Source: Methyloligella sp. GL2
GTDB lineage: Bacteria; Pseudomonadota; Alphaproteobacteria; Rhizobiales; Methyloligellaceae
Length of the DNA stretch: 64,000 nt
Assembly: GCF_013341275.1 (NCBI RefSeq)
Contig: NZ_CP054476.1
Coordinates: 2,406,988 to 2,470,987, forward strand
Direction: 5' to 3'
In this document: one piece after another, positions 45,206-53,677 of the stretch
How the letters are laid out: each line of letters starts with the position of its first letter
Numbering within the stretch: the stretch's first letter is position 1
Notes under the pieces: generated by a model
Databases searched by the model: none
Told to the model about the DNA's origin: nothing
What the model saw: only the letters and a program-made list of their open reading frames with translations
Program-made: the position numbers and the translations under genes

Positions 45206-46111
45206 ATGAAGATCGCCCTGCTGGCGCGCAATCCCAATCTCTATACCCACCGCCGCATCTGCGAAGCGGCGGAAGCCCGTGGCCATCAAATCGAGATCAT
45301 CAACACGCTGCGGGTCTCGATCAATATCAGCTCGGGACGGCCGATGCTGTATCACAGCAGGCGCTCCTTGGAGGATTTCGACGTGGTGATCCCGCGCATC
45401 GGCGCATCGATCACCGCCTACGGTCTTGCGGTGCTGCGGCAGTTCGAGGTGATGGGCATCTATCCGCTCAACGAATCCGTCGCCATCGGCCGCTCGCGCG
45501 ACAAGCTGCGCTGCATGCAGCTTCTGGCGCGGCGCGGCATCGGGCTTCCCTCCACCGCCTATACCAACGACCCGAAGCAGGCCGAGGACGTGATCGACCT
45601 GGTCGGCGGGCCGCCGGTGGTGATCAAGCTGATCGAAGGCACGCAGGGCATCGGCGTGGTGCTCGGCGAGACGCTGCAATCGGCCAAGTCGGTGATCGAG
45701 GCCTTCCAGGGCGCCAAGGTGAATATCCTGGTGCAGGAATATGTGAAGGAGGCCGGCGGCATGGATATCCGCGCCCTGGTGATCGGCGAGCGGGTGGTGG
45801 CGGCGATGAAGCGGCAAGGGCCTCCAGGCGAGTTCCGCTCCAATCTGCACCGCGGCGGCGAGGCTTCCGCCATCAAGATCACGCCGGCTGAACGCGCCTG
45901 CGCGGTGAAGGCGGCGCGCACGCTGGGGCTCAATGTCTGCGGCGTCGACATGCTGCGCTCCTCCCACGGACCGCTGGTCATGGAGGTCAATTCCTCGCCG
46001 GGAATTCAGGGGCTTGAGAAGGCGAGCGGCGTCGACGTGGCAACCAAGATGATCGAATTTCTGGAGCGTCATGCGAGCCCCGGAAAGACTCGCACCAAGG
46101 GCAAGGGCTGA
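45206..46111 (+). CDS. rimK: RimK-type alpha-L-glutamate ligase
   Basis: A 301-residue ATP-grasp ligase. RimK adds glutamates to the C terminus of ribosomal protein S6. Motifs are [57 protein letters not shown] and the metal site [14 protein letters not shown]. Length is normal. It follows the RimB gene. Coenzyme F420 ligases are homologous, but the RimB neighbour makes RimK the better call. Confidence 0.93.
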   Translation: MKIALLARNPNLYTHRRICEAAEARGHQIEIINTLRVSINISSGRPMLYHSRRSLEDFDVVIPRIGASITAYGLAVLRQFEVMGIYPLNESVAIGRSRDKLRCMQLLARRGIGLPSTAYTNDPKQAEDVIDLVGGPPVVIKLIEGTQGIGVVLGETLQSAKSVIEAFQGAKVNILVQEYVKEAGGMDIRALVIGERVVAAMKRQGPPGEFRSNLHRGGEASAIKITPAERACAVKAARTLGLNVCGVDMLRSSHGPLVMEVNSSPGIQGLEKASGVDVATKMIEFLERHASPGKTRTKGKG

Positions 46112-46459
46112 GCGCCGGCGCCTTCGCGCAAGGCTTCTGGAATCAGAAAAAGTCTAATGATTTCCAGTACTTCCCGCACCGCTCAGGAAGCTTTGGCAAA
46201 GCTCCGATGACAGGCTCCGAACTTGTCCACAGCATTTTCTGAGCAGGAAATGGCGCGTTTCTGCGCTTCTCGGAGCAAGAAAAAATTAATTCTGTCAAAG
46301 CGGCGAACCGATCAGCTTCGGCGACGTTTAGATGCTCACCAAAAGGCTGCCAAAGCATAGTGCAGTGCAGCACAGAAGTTTCTTGGCGTGGGGCCAAGAA
46401 GCTACGTAAACTCATCAATTCCGGCCCCAGAGGGCCCTCCAACGGAAAGGAGGCTTCCG
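46112..46459. other. Gene-free AT-richer stretch upstream of a small protein gene
   Basis: This 348 bp stretch has no convincing gene. It contains an inverted repeat AGCTTTG G CAAAGCT (46189-46203), a stem TTCTTGG/CCAAGAA (46380-46400) and GGCCC/GGGCC close to the next ribosome binding site. It probably holds the promoter and a structured leader for the 27-residue peptide gene. Confidence 0.45.
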
Positions 46460-46543
46460 ATGGAACTGACAAGCGCAATAACCACTGTGGTCGCGTTCAC
46501 GTCGTTTGGGTTTCTGGCTGCCGTGGTTTTCGGACTCATCTGA
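46460..46543 (+). CDS. 27-residue predicted single-helix membrane peptide
   Basis: The peptide begins MELTSAITTVVAF and ends VVFGLI; apart from one Glu it has no charged residue and almost the whole length is hydrophobic, long enough for one membrane helix. AAAGGAGG lies 9 bp before the ATG, one of the best ribosome binding sites in the window. A strong Rho-independent terminator follows 44 bp after the stop. I do not recognise a family. Similar tiny hydrophobic proteins may be membrane regulators or toxins. Confidence 0.75.
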   Translation: MELTSAITTVVAFTSFGFLAAVVFGLI

Positions 46544-46586
46544 CATCGGGGACTTAGCGGGGTAGCTTGTCCCTACCGGATCAGAT

Positions 46587-46621
46587 GGTCTCTCGCCCAT
46601 CCGGGCGAGAGACCTTTTTTT
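46587..46621 (+). terminator. Rho-independent terminator of the small peptide gene
   Basis: GGTCTCTCGCCC ATCC GGGCGAGAGACC, a 12 bp perfect stem, followed by seven Ts. It also separates this transcript from the convergent metH. Confidence 0.95.
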
Positions 46622-46662
46622 ATGTCCGGCACCGAAGCGGCGGAGCCTTGCCACCGCTCCGG

Positions 46663-49344
46663 CTAGGCCGCTGCGACATCCACCGCCGCCGGATCGTAGT
46701 TGAGGAGCGGTGCCAGCCAGCGCTCCGCCTCCTCCACGCTCCAGCCCTTCCGGACCGCATAATCCTCCACCTGATCGCGACCGATCTTGCCGACGCCGAA
46801 ATAGCGTGCTTCGGGGTGCGCGAAGTAGAGACCCGAGACGGCGGCGCCCGGCCACATGGCATAGCTCTCGGTAAGCGTCACGCCGATCTGCTTCTTCGCA
46901 TCCAGAAGATCGAACACGGTGCCTTTCTCGGTGTGATCGGGCTGCGCCGGATAGCCGGGGGCGGGGCGGATGCCTTGATAGTTCTCGGCGATCAGCCCCT
47001 CGTTATCGAGAGCCTCGTCCGGCGCATAGCCCCAGAGCTCCTGGCGCACCTTCTGGTGCAGCCGCTCGGCGAAGGCTTCGGCCAGCCGATCGGCCAGCGC
47101 CTTGACCATGATCTTGGAGTAGTCGTCATTGGCGCGCTCGAAGCGGGCGGCGACATCATCCTCGCCGATACCCGCGGTGACGGCGAACGCCCCGACATAA
47201 TCGGCCGGGCCGCCCTCCTTCGGCGCGACGTAATCGGACAGCGCCAGGTTCGGGCGGCTGGACTGCTTGGCGATCTGCTGGCGCAGCGTATGCAGCATGG
47301 CGCGCCGCGTCCCGCGGCTGTCGTCGGTATAGAGCTCGATATCGTCGCCGATGGCGTTGGCCGGCCAAAACCCGACCACGCCGTTCGCCTGCACCCAATT
47401 CTCGGCGATCATCTGCTTCAGCATGGCTTGCGCATCCTCATACAGGCTGCGCGCCGCCTCGCCGTACTTTTCGTCGTCCAGGATGCGCGGGAACTGGCCT
47501 TTCAGCTCCCAAGCCTGGAAGAACGGCGTCCAGTCGATATAGCCGGCGAGCTCGGCGAGATCGTAATTGGCGAACAGCTTGGTGCCGAGAAAGCTGGGCT
47601 TCGGCGGCTGATAGTCCGACCAGTCGAGCTTCAGCCCCTTGTCCCGGGCTTGCGCGATGGAGATGCGCGCCTTTTGCTCACGGCCGCGCGCGTGGCTTTC
47701 CGCCAGGTTGATATAATCGTCGCGGATGCGCTGGATGGTGCGCGGGCGCTCCTCCGGGCTCATCAGGCTGGAGACCACGCCGACGGCACGGCTGGCATCG
47801 GTAACGTAGATCGCCTGGCTTCTCTGATAGTTCGGGCTGATCTTCACCGCGGTATGCACACGGCTGGTGGTCGCCCCTCCGATCAGCAGCGGCGCCTCGA
47901 AGCCTTCGCGCTCCATCTCGGCGGCGACATGGCACATCTCGTCGAGGGACGGGGTGATCAGACCGGAGAGGCCGATGATGTCGACTTTGCGCTCGCGGGC
48001 CTCGTCCAGGATCTTCTGAGCCGGCACCATGACGCCGAGATCGATGACCTCGTAATTGTTGCACTGGAGCACGACGCCGACGATGTTCTTGCCGATATCG
48101 TGGACATCGCCCTTCACCGTGGCGAGCAGGATCTTGCCGTTGGAGGGGGCGTCGGTCAGGCCGAGCTCCTCTTTCTCCTTCTCCATATACGGCATCAGAT
48201 AGGCCACGGCCTGCTTCATCACCCGGGCCGACTTCACCACCTGGGGCAGGAACATCTTGCCGGCGCCGAACAGGTCGCCGACCACGTTCATGCCGGTCAT
48301 CAGCGGCCCCTCGATGACGTGCAAGGGACGCTCGGCCTTGGCCCGCGCCTCTTCGGTGTCTTCCTCGATAAAGCTGGCGATGCCATTGACCAGGGCATGG
48401 GTCAGGCGCTCCTCCACCGGCTTCTCGCGCCAGGCGAGGTCCTGCTCCTTCTTCTTGGCGCCGCCGCCCTTATAGCGCTCGGCCGCCTCCAGCAGCCGGT
48501 CGGTGGCGTCGTCGCGGCGGTTGAGGATCACGTCCTCGACCAGCTCGCGCAGCTCCGGCTCGATATCGTCATAGACGGCGAGCTGGCCGGCATTGACGAT
48601 GCCCATATCCATGCCCGCCTGGATGGCGTGGTAGAGGAACACCGAGTGCATCGCCTCGCGCACCTGCTCGTTGCCGCGGAACGAGAAGGAGAGGTTGGAG
48701 ACGCCGCCGGAGACATGGCAGTAAGGCAAGTTCTCCTTGATGCGGCGGGTGCCCTCGATGAAGGCGACACCATATCCGGCATGCTCCTCGATACCGGTGG
48801 CGACGGCGAAGATATTCGGATCGAAGATGATGTCTTCGGGCGGGAAGCCGACCTTCTCGGTCAGCAGCTTGTAGGCCCGCTTACAGATCTCGAACTTGCG
48901 GTCCGCGGTTTCGGCCTGGCCGGTCTCGTCGAAGGCCATCACCACCACGGCGGCGCCGTAGCGGCGCACTTTGCGCGCCTGCTCCAAGAAGGGCTCCTCG
49001 CCTTCCTTCATGGAGATGGAGTTCACGATGGCCTTGCCCTGGCAGCATTTCAGGCCCGTCTCGATCACCGACCATTTGGATGAGTCGATCATGACGGGGA
49101 CGCGGGAGATATCCGGCTCGGCGGCGATGAGGTTCAGGAAGGTCTTCATCGCCTTCTCCGAATCCAACATGCCTTCGTCCATGTTGATGTCGATGATGGC
49201 GGCGCCATTCTCCACCTGCTGGCGCGCGACCTCGAGCGCGGCCGGGTAGTCGTCGGCCTCGATCAGTTTCCGGAACTTGGCGGAGCCGGTCACATTGGTC
49301 CGCTCGCCGATCATGATGAAATTCGTTGCCGCGTTACTGGTCAT
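46663..49344 (-). CDS. metH: Cobalamin-dependent methionine synthase, pterin/B12/activation part (split MetH)
   Basis: An 893-residue protein equal to the C-terminal two thirds of MetH. It begins [20 protein letters not shown] (pterin domain), continues with the helical cap and B12-binding domain ([17 protein letters not shown] contains the cobalt-ligand histidine), and ends with the SAM-dependent reactivation domain ([20 protein letters not shown]). The homocysteine domain is missing here and encoded separately at 49829-50890. The start at 49344 overlaps the DUF559 stop by 11 bp. Together the halves would make methionine from homocysteine and methyl-THF. Confidence 0.95.
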   Translation of the reverse strand: MTSNAATNFIMIGERTNVTGSAKFRKLIEADDYPAALEVARQQVENGAAIIDINMDEGMLDSEKAMKTFLNLIAAEPDISRVPVMIDSSKWSVIETGLKCCQGKAIVNSISMKEGEEPFLEQARKVRRYGAAVVVMAFDETGQAETADRKFEICKRAYKLLTEKVGFPPEDIIFDPNIFAVATGIEEHAGYGVAFIEGTRRIKENLPYCHVSGGVSNLSFSFRGNEQVREAMHSVFLYHAIQAGMDMGIVNAGQLAVYDDIEPELRELVEDVILNRRDDATDRLLEAAERYKGGGAKKKEQDLAWREKPVEERLTHALVNGIASFIEEDTEEARAKAERPLHVIEGPLMTGMNVVGDLFGAGKMFLPQVVKSARVMKQAVAYLMPYMEKEKEELGLTDAPSNGKILLATVKGDVHDIGKNIVGVVLQCNNYEVIDLGVMVPAQKILDEARERKVDIIGLSGLITPSLDEMCHVAAEMEREGFEAPLLIGGATTSRVHTAVKISPNYQRSQAIYVTDASRAVGVVSSLMSPEERPRTIQRIRDDYINLAESHARGREQKARISIAQARDKGLKLDWSDYQPPKPSFLGTKLFANYDLAELAGYIDWTPFFQAWELKGQFPRILDDEKYGEAARSLYEDAQAMLKQMIAENWVQANGVVGFWPANAIGDDIELYTDDSRGTRRAMLHTLRQQIAKQSSRPNLALSDYVAPKEGGPADYVGAFAVTAGIGEDDVAARFERANDDYSKIMVKALADRLAEAFAERLHQKVRQELWGYAPDEALDNEGLIAENYQGIRPAPGYPAQPDHTEKGTVFDLLDAKKQIGVTLTESYAMWPGAAVSGLYFAHPEARYFGVGKIGRDQVEDYAVRKGWSVEEAERWLAPLLNYDPAAVDVAAA

Positions 49345-49771
49345 GCTTGCTGGCTTTTCCGATTTGAACTTGCGGGGGCAATGCCCTCTCCCCGCCGGGG
49401 AGAGGGTGGCGCGTAGCGCCGGGTGAGGGGGCGTGATCGATGGCTTCACCAATCGTGTGCATCACGCCTTCGATATTCTTCAGCACATCGTTGTTCCAAA
49501 AACGGATCACTCGAAATCCTTGTTGCTCCAAATAAGCGGTGCGCTGCGCATCTTTCTCCATTGTCAGCTCCGCATGCTGGCCGCCATCAACCTCTATGAT
49601 CAGCCCTAATTTCTTACTCGCGAAATCGGCAACATAGGACCCGATCGGCACTTGCCGCCGAAACTTCACACCGCGAAATCGGCGGTCGCGGAGCTCGAAC
49701 CACAGCTTTGTCTCCGCCTTGCCCATCTCCTTGCGGAGCTTTTTCGCGACGGGTGTGAGCTTTGTTTTCAT
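49334..49771 (-). CDS. DUF559 endonuclease-domain protein inserted between the metH halves
   Basis: A 145-residue protein. The DUF559 (Vsr-like/PD-(D/E)XK clan) core reads [21 protein letters not shown] and [14 protein letters not shown], with candidate catalytic acids in DF, EVD and a histidine after them, then [18 protein letters not shown]. Both ends are made of the GGGGAGAG repeat: the start (49771) directly follows GGGTGAGGGGG, and the C-terminal residues [19 protein letters not shown] are translated repeat. It overlaps the downstream metH half. Catalytic activity and target are unknown. Confidence 0.85.
   Translation of the reverse strand: MKTKLTPVAKKLRKEMGKAETKLWFELRDRRFRGVKFRRQVPIGSYVADFASKKLGLIIEVDGGQHAELTMEKDAQRTAYLEQQGFRVIRFWNNDVLKNIEGVMHTIGEAIDHAPSPGATRHPLPGGERALPPQVQIGKASKHDQ
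49383..49431. repeat. GGGGAGAG-family arm, downstream side of the DUF559 core
   Basis: CCCTCTCCCC gccg GGGGAGAGGG, the small hairpin GGCGC/GCGCC and GGGTGAGGGG point toward the DUF559 core. It forms an inverted pair with 49771-49807 and is read as the C terminus of the DUF559 protein. Confidence 0.9.
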
Positions 49772-49807
49772 CCCCCTCACCCAACCCTCTCCCCAAGGGG
49801 CGAGGGG
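49771..49807. repeat. GGGGAGAG-family arm, upstream side of the DUF559 core
   Basis: TCCCCCTCACCC, then CCCTCTCCCC aa GGGGCGAGGG. It is inverted relative to the arm at 49383-49431. The purine-rich strand supplies GGGTGAGGGGG immediately before the DUF559 ATG. Confidence 0.9.
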
Positions 49808-49828
49808 CTTCACTTCGTGCGTACTTCC

Positions 49829-50890
49829 CTACCCCGCCACGAAGGGCTCGAGGCCGGAGAGGCGGAGCTTGTGCTCAGGGGTCGGCAGCTTGCGCGGGGC
49901 GAACGGCGCGACCGCCTCGGCGATCGCCTTGATGTGCTCCGGCGTGGTGCCGCAGCAGCCGCCGACCAGATTGAGCAGCCCGTCCTTGGCCCAGCTCTCC
50001 AGCAGCGCCGCCATCATCTCCGGGCTCTCGTCATATTCGCCCATCTCGTTGGGAAGCCCCGCATTGGGATAGGCGCTGACCCATGCATCGGCGACGGCGG
50101 CGATCTCGGCCACAGCCGGGCGCAGCTGATCGGCGCCGAAGGAGCAGTTCAGCCCGATGGAGAACGGCTCCAGATGGCGCATGGAGTACCAGAACGCCTC
50201 CGGCGTCTGGCCCGAGAGGTTGCGGCCCGACAGATCGGTAATGGTGCCGGAGATCATGATCGGCAGCGCGACGCCCAGCTCGTCGAAGACCTGGCGCACG
50301 GCAAAGCCCGCCGCCTTGGCGTTCAGCGTGTCGAACACCGTCTCGATCAGGATCAGGTCCGAGCCGCCCTCGATCAGCCCGCGGGTCTGGTCGGCATAGG
50401 CTGCGACCAGCGTGTCGAAATCGACATTGCGGAAACCGGGATCGTTCACGTCCGGCGAGATTGAGGCGGTGCGGTTGGTCGGGCCGATCGCTCCGGCGAC
50501 CAGGCGCGGCCGCTCCGGCGTCTTCGCCGACCAGATATCCGCCGCCTCGCGGGCAAGCCGCGCCGCGGCGACGTTCATCTCGTAGGACGCATCCTCCAGA
50601 TGATAATCGGCCTGGCTGATCACCTGTGCATTGAAGGTGTTGGTCTCGACCACATCGGCGCCCACCTCGAAATAGGCTCCGTGGATCTCGCGGATGATAT
50701 CCGGCTGGGTCAGCACCAGAAGGTCGTTATTGCCCTTCAGGTCGTGGGGGTGATCCTTGAAGCGCTCGCCGCGATAATCCTCCTCGCCGAGCTTATAGCT
50801 CTGGATCATCGTGCCCATGGCGCCATCGAGGATCAGGATGCGCTTCTCGACCTCGGACTTCAGATAGGCAATCCGTTCTTCGCGTGTCAT
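49829..50890 (-). CDS. metH: Homocysteine S-methyltransferase part of split MetH
   Basis: A 353-residue protein equal to the N-terminal domain of MetH. It begins [21 protein letters not shown] and has the zinc cysteines in [12 protein letters not shown] and [11 protein letters not shown]. It ends [11 protein letters not shown], the point where full-length MetH continues into the linker and pterin domain. It must work with the protein encoded at 46663-49344. It lies between metF and the DUF559 gene on the same strand. Confidence 0.95.
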   Translation of the reverse strand: MTREERIAYLKSEVEKRILILDGAMGTMIQSYKLGEEDYRGERFKDHPHDLKGNNDLLVLTQPDIIREIHGAYFEVGADVVETNTFNAQVISQADYHLEDASYEMNVAAARLAREAADIWSAKTPERPRLVAGAIGPTNRTASISPDVNDPGFRNVDFDTLVAAYADQTRGLIEGGSDLILIETVFDTLNAKAAGFAVRQVFDELGVALPIMISGTITDLSGRNLSGQTPEAFWYSMRHLEPFSIGLNCSFGADQLRPAVAEIAAVADAWVSAYPNAGLPNEMGEYDESPEMMAALLESWAKDGLLNLVGGCCGTTPEHIKAIAEAVAPFAPRKLPTPEHKLRLSGLEPFVAG

Positions 50891-50908
50891 TGGCTCTCTC
50901 CACCTCGC

Positions 50909-50986
50909 CCGTCATGCCCGGGCATCCAGGGGCGATTAACTCCGAGCCAGTGGCTCTGGATCGCCGGGTCAAGCCCGGCGATGACG
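50909..50986. repeat. CGTCAT...ATGACG family repeat between metF and metH
   Basis: The left hairpin CGTCATGCCCGGGCATCCAG and the right hairpin TGGATCGCCGGGTCAAGCCC and onward to GGCGATGACG are joined by about 25 bp. It fills most of the 139 bp spacer and could affect read-through or mRNA stability within the operon. Confidence 0.85.
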
Positions 50987-51029
50987 AAATAATAATGGGA
51001 CGGCAGGCACAAACGAACGGCTGTCGCTG

Positions 51030-51953
51030 TCATAGCGCGGCGCCCTCCTTTGCTTCGGCCTGAACTGTCGGGCGCAGACCTAGCAGATGACAAACGGCAT
51101 AGACCAGGTCGGCGCGGTTCAGGGTGTAGAAATGAAACTCGGTGATGCCGTGATCGACGAGATCGAGCACCTGCTCGGCCGCCACGGCAGCCGCCACCAG
51201 ATTGTGGGTGGTGGGATGATCTTCAAGCCCTTCGAAACGATGGCCCAGCCAATCGGGCACCGAGGTGCCGGAGCGCATCGCGAAGTTCGAGACCTGCTTG
51301 AAATTGTGGATCGGGATAATGCCCGGGGTGATCGGGATGTCGATGCCGCGCGCCCGCACCTTGTCGATATAGCGGTAATAGACATCGTTATCGAAGAAGA
51401 ACTGGGTGATCGCCGCGTCGGCCCCAGCGTCGATCTTGGCCTGGAGGTTGTCGATATCGGCCTCCACGGTTGGCGATTGCGGGTGCTTCTCCGGATAGGC
51501 GGCGACGAACACCTCGAACGGCGCGATTTTCTTGATCCCCGCGGTGAGATCGGCGGCATTCACATAGCCGCCGGGCGTCGGCTCGTAAGGCGCGCCGACA
51601 CCGCCCGGCGGATCGCCGCGCAGCGCCACCATATGGCGAACGCCGATCTCCCAATAATCGCGGATCACCGCGTCGAGATCCTCGCGCGTGGCGCCAACGC
51701 AAGTCAGATGCGCGCAAGGCTTCAGATCTGTCTCCTCGAGCACGCGCGCGATGGTGGCGTGGGTGCGCTCGCGGGTGGAGCCGCCCGCCCCATAGGTCAC
51801 CGAGACGAAGCTCGGATGCAGCGGCGCCAGCATGCCGATGGAGTTCCACAGGGTCTGCTCCATCTTCTCGGTTTTCGGCGGGAAGAACTCGAAGGAGACG
51901 GTGATATCGCCGATATCCAGCCCGCGGCTCTTCTTATGGTTTTGTTGCAGCAT
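51030..51953 (-). CDS. metF: Methylenetetrahydrofolate reductase MetF
   Basis: A 307-residue FAD enzyme that makes the methyl-THF used by MetH. It begins ITVSFEFFPPKTEKMEQTLW and has VSVTYGAGGSTRERTHATI and MVALRGDPPGG, all typical MetF motifs. The start at 51953 overlaps the regulator stop by one base (TAATG), so translation is coupled. A longer frame upstream is antisense-like and not used. Confidence 0.96.
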   Translation of the reverse strand: MLQQNHKKSRGLDIGDITVSFEFFPPKTEKMEQTLWNSIGMLAPLHPSFVSVTYGAGGSTRERTHATIARVLEETDLKPCAHLTCVGATREDLDAVIRDYWEIGVRHMVALRGDPPGGVGAPYEPTPGGYVNAADLTAGIKKIAPFEVFVAAYPEKHPQSPTVEADIDNLQAKIDAGADAAITQFFFDNDVYYRYIDKVRARGIDIPITPGIIPIHNFKQVSNFAMRSGTSVPDWLGHRFEGLEDHPTTHNLVAAAVAAEQVLDLVDHGITEFHFYTLNRADLVYAVCHLLGLRPTVQAEAKEGAAL

Positions 51954-52996
51954 TACGCGGCGACCTCGACTGATGAGTTTTGCTTGGTGTTGGGTTCGAT
52001 ATCCGGCCCCGCCTCGGCTTCCGCCGGTTTCTCGGCGAGCCAGAGCGAGACGGTGAGCTTTTCCGGGGTATCGCCTTGCGGGCTGAGGTCGGTGTGCCGG
52101 GTCAGGCGGAGCCCCGCTTCGGCGCACCACCGGGCGATCTGATCGCTGGGGAAGCCGAGCCTGGTATGGGCCTGCTCCTCGCGCAGGAACTCCACATCAT
52201 GGGGCGCAAAATCGACGATCAGCAGCTTGCCGCCCGGCGCCAACAGCCTGGCCGCTTCGGAGAGCGCCAAGGCCGGCTCGTCGAGGAAATGCAGCACCTG
52301 ATGCAGCACCACGGCATCGGCCGCGCCATCGGCCAGCGGCACGTTGAAGATATCGCCGTGGCGCGCCTGGGCGTGGGAGAGCCCGGCCCGCTCCAGCTTC
52401 ATGCGGGCATAGGACAGCATCTCGTGGCTGACATCGAAGCCGAGCGCGCGGGTGGCCGCGCCGCCGAACAGCTCGATGATGCGGCCCGTGCCGGTGCCAA
52501 GATCGACCAGCAGCTCGAACGGCCCCTCCCCCAGGGCATCGAGCATGGCCGCCTCGACCTGATCCTCGGCGACATGCAGGCTGCGGATGCGGTCCCATTC
52601 GGGGGCGTGGGCCCGGAAATAGCTTTGCGCGGCCTCGGCGCGCGCCTTCTGCACCGCTTCTGCCCGGGCGGCATCGCGGGCGATCACCGCATCTTCGCAA
52701 TCGAGACTGCCGACGATGGCCTCGGCGAGGGCGGCTTCGGCGCCGGTATCGGCCAGGCGGAAGAACACCCAGCTTCCCTCGCGGAAGCGGCCGATCAGCC
52801 CGGCTTCGGCGAGCAGCTTCAGATGCCGGCTGATGCGCGGCTGGCTCTGGCCGAGGATCTGCGTGAGATCCTTGACGTTCAGCTCGCGCTTCGCCAGCAG
52901 GGCCAAAATACGCAACCGCGTCGACTCCCCGGCCCCGCGCAAGGCGGCGACGGCGGCCTCAGACGACAGAGTGGGCTGCGGCTCGCGATCTGACAT
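51953..52996 (-). CDS. ArsR-type regulator fused to a SAM-methyltransferase-like domain (SahR-like)
   Basis: A 347-residue protein. Residues about 10-95 form an ArsR winged helix (STRLRILALLAKRELNVKDLTQILGQSQPRISRHLKLL). Residues about 140-310 form a class I methyltransferase fold (LLVDLGTGTGRIIELFG; VVLHQVLHFLDEPALALSEAARLLAPGGKLLIVD). This fusion next to metF is that of SahR, a known regulator of the SAM cycle that senses S-adenosylhomocysteine. The methyltransferase domain may be a sensor rather than an enzyme. A perfect palindrome covers its start codon. Confidence 0.88.
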   Translation of the reverse strand: MSDREPQPTLSSEAAVAALRGAGESTRLRILALLAKRELNVKDLTQILGQSQPRISRHLKLLAEAGLIGRFREGSWVFFRLADTGAEAALAEAIVGSLDCEDAVIARDAARAEAVQKARAEAAQSYFRAHAPEWDRIRSLHVAEDQVEAAMLDALGEGPFELLVDLGTGTGRIIELFGGAATRALGFDVSHEMLSYARMKLERAGLSHAQARHGDIFNVPLADGAADAVVLHQVLHFLDEPALALSEAARLLAPGGKLLIVDFAPHDVEFLREEQAHTRLGFPSDQIARWCAEAGLRLTRHTDLSPQGDTPEKLTVSLWLAEKPAEAEAGPDIEPNTKQNSSVEVAA

Positions 52997-53011
52997 AAAG
53001 ATATCTTTATG
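52994..53011. promoter_or_regulatory. Operator of the methionine operon (18 bp perfect palindrome)
   Basis: CATAAAGATATCTTTATG is fully self-complementary and includes the regulator's own ATG at one end. It is the most AT-rich site in this part of the window. The position suggests autorepression of the regulator-metF-metH operon, with S-adenosylhomocysteine or SAM as the likely effector. Confidence 0.8.
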
Positions 53012-53094
53012 CGTTGTTCGCGGGTGTGGCAAGGGGGTTTGGTGGGGTTGGCCGGAACAGGTGCGAGGAGGGCTAAGCGCCGCCCCTTGCTCCG

Positions 53095-53176
53095 CGTCAT
53101 ACCGGCAACAGCCGGTATCCAGCCGCAACAAAGGCCTCACCACTTGGCTGGATTCCGGCTGACGCCGGAATGACGG
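53095..53176. repeat. CGTCAT...ATGACG repeat, subtype E copy 1
   Basis: The left hairpin CGTCATACCGGCAACAGCCGG and the right hairpin GGATTCCGGCTGACGCCGG and onward to AATGACGG flank about 30 bp containing ACTTGGCTGG. A close match lies at 54913-54994. Confidence 0.8.
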
Positions 53177-53205
53177 TGCCTAGAGGCGCACGCTTTACTC
53201 TCCGT

Positions 53206-53292
53206 CGTCATACCCGGACTTGTTCCGGGCATCCACGAAGCGCTCTGCGATTTGGCCAGACGTGGATGGCCGGGACATGCCCGGCCATGACG
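53206..53292. repeat. CGTCAT...ATGACG repeat, subtype D copy 1
   Basis: Left hairpin CGTCATACCCGGACTTGTTC, a middle part with TTTGGCCAGACGTGGATGGC, then GGGACATGCCCGGCCATGACG. A sister copy lies at 53478-53565. Confidence 0.8.
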
Positions 53293-53319
53293 GTGCTTGT
53301 AGCTAGCGCCCCCCTCCTT

Positions 53320-53446
53320 CGTCACCCCCGGGCTTGACCCGGGGGTCCATGCCGTGACCGTGCCGCTTGCGCTGAGCCTTAGTTGCACCGCAGACCGAGC
53401 CGGGCCGTAACGGCATGGATGCCCGGATCAAGTCCGGGCATGACGA
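53320..53446. repeat. CGTCAT...ATGACG repeat, composite copy B
   Basis: A 127 bp element with the layout of 921-1048: left hairpin CGTCACCCCCGGGCTTGACC, spacer with GCCGCTTGCG, right hairpin TGGATGCCCGGATCAAGTCC and onward to ATGACGA. Confidence 0.85.
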
Positions 53447-53477
53447 GTTTATTCGTGGCAACCGCTTCCACCTCCGT

Positions 53478-53565
53478 CGTCATCACCGGGCTTGTCCCGG
53501 TGATCCACGAGAGGTTTTCCCCTTGGGCCAGACGTGGATGGCCGGGACACGCCCGGCCTTGACGG
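53478..53565. repeat. CGTCAT...ATGACG repeat, subtype D copy 2
   Basis: It resembles 53206-53292, sharing GGGCCAGACGTGGATGGCCG and GGGACACGCCCGGCC; the end reads TTGACGG. Between the repeats, 53012-53677 holds no gene; apart from them only the Zur-like box is recognisable. Confidence 0.8.
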
Positions 53566-53636
53566 AGTTTGTGGCGGCCGCCCCCCTCTCCTTCTCCTCT
53601 CCAATCTCCCTCTTGCCATCCCCTTTTGCCTGTGAT

Positions 53637-53651
53637 TGTTATCTTATAACA
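53637..53651. promoter_or_regulatory. Zur-like box upstream of the COG0523 gene
   Basis: TGTTAT CTT ATAACA, 6 bp perfect arms, is centred 34 bp upstream of the start codon in an AT-rich patch. Alphaproteobacterial Zur sites have the TGTTATnnTATAACA-type form, and COG0523 GTPases are common Zur targets, so zinc-repressed expression is likely. Confidence 0.75.
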
Positions 53652-53677
53652 TTTCAGACGATCTGGGAGACTAGCTC

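Noticed and set aside
46228..46236. DnaA box TTGTCCACA and possible origin
   Set aside because: It is a single imperfect site without a cluster, a nearby dnaA gene or an AT-rich unwinding element.
46143..46478. 111-residue open frame on the minus strand across the small-peptide gene
   Set aside because: It has no ribosome binding site or domain, and it runs antisense to a much better supported small gene and its leader.
53137..53388. Open frame between metF regulator and COG0523 gene, and similar ones at 54623-55285
   Set aside because: They consist of translated CGTCAT...ATGACG repeats (GTSPGMT-like strings), not genes.
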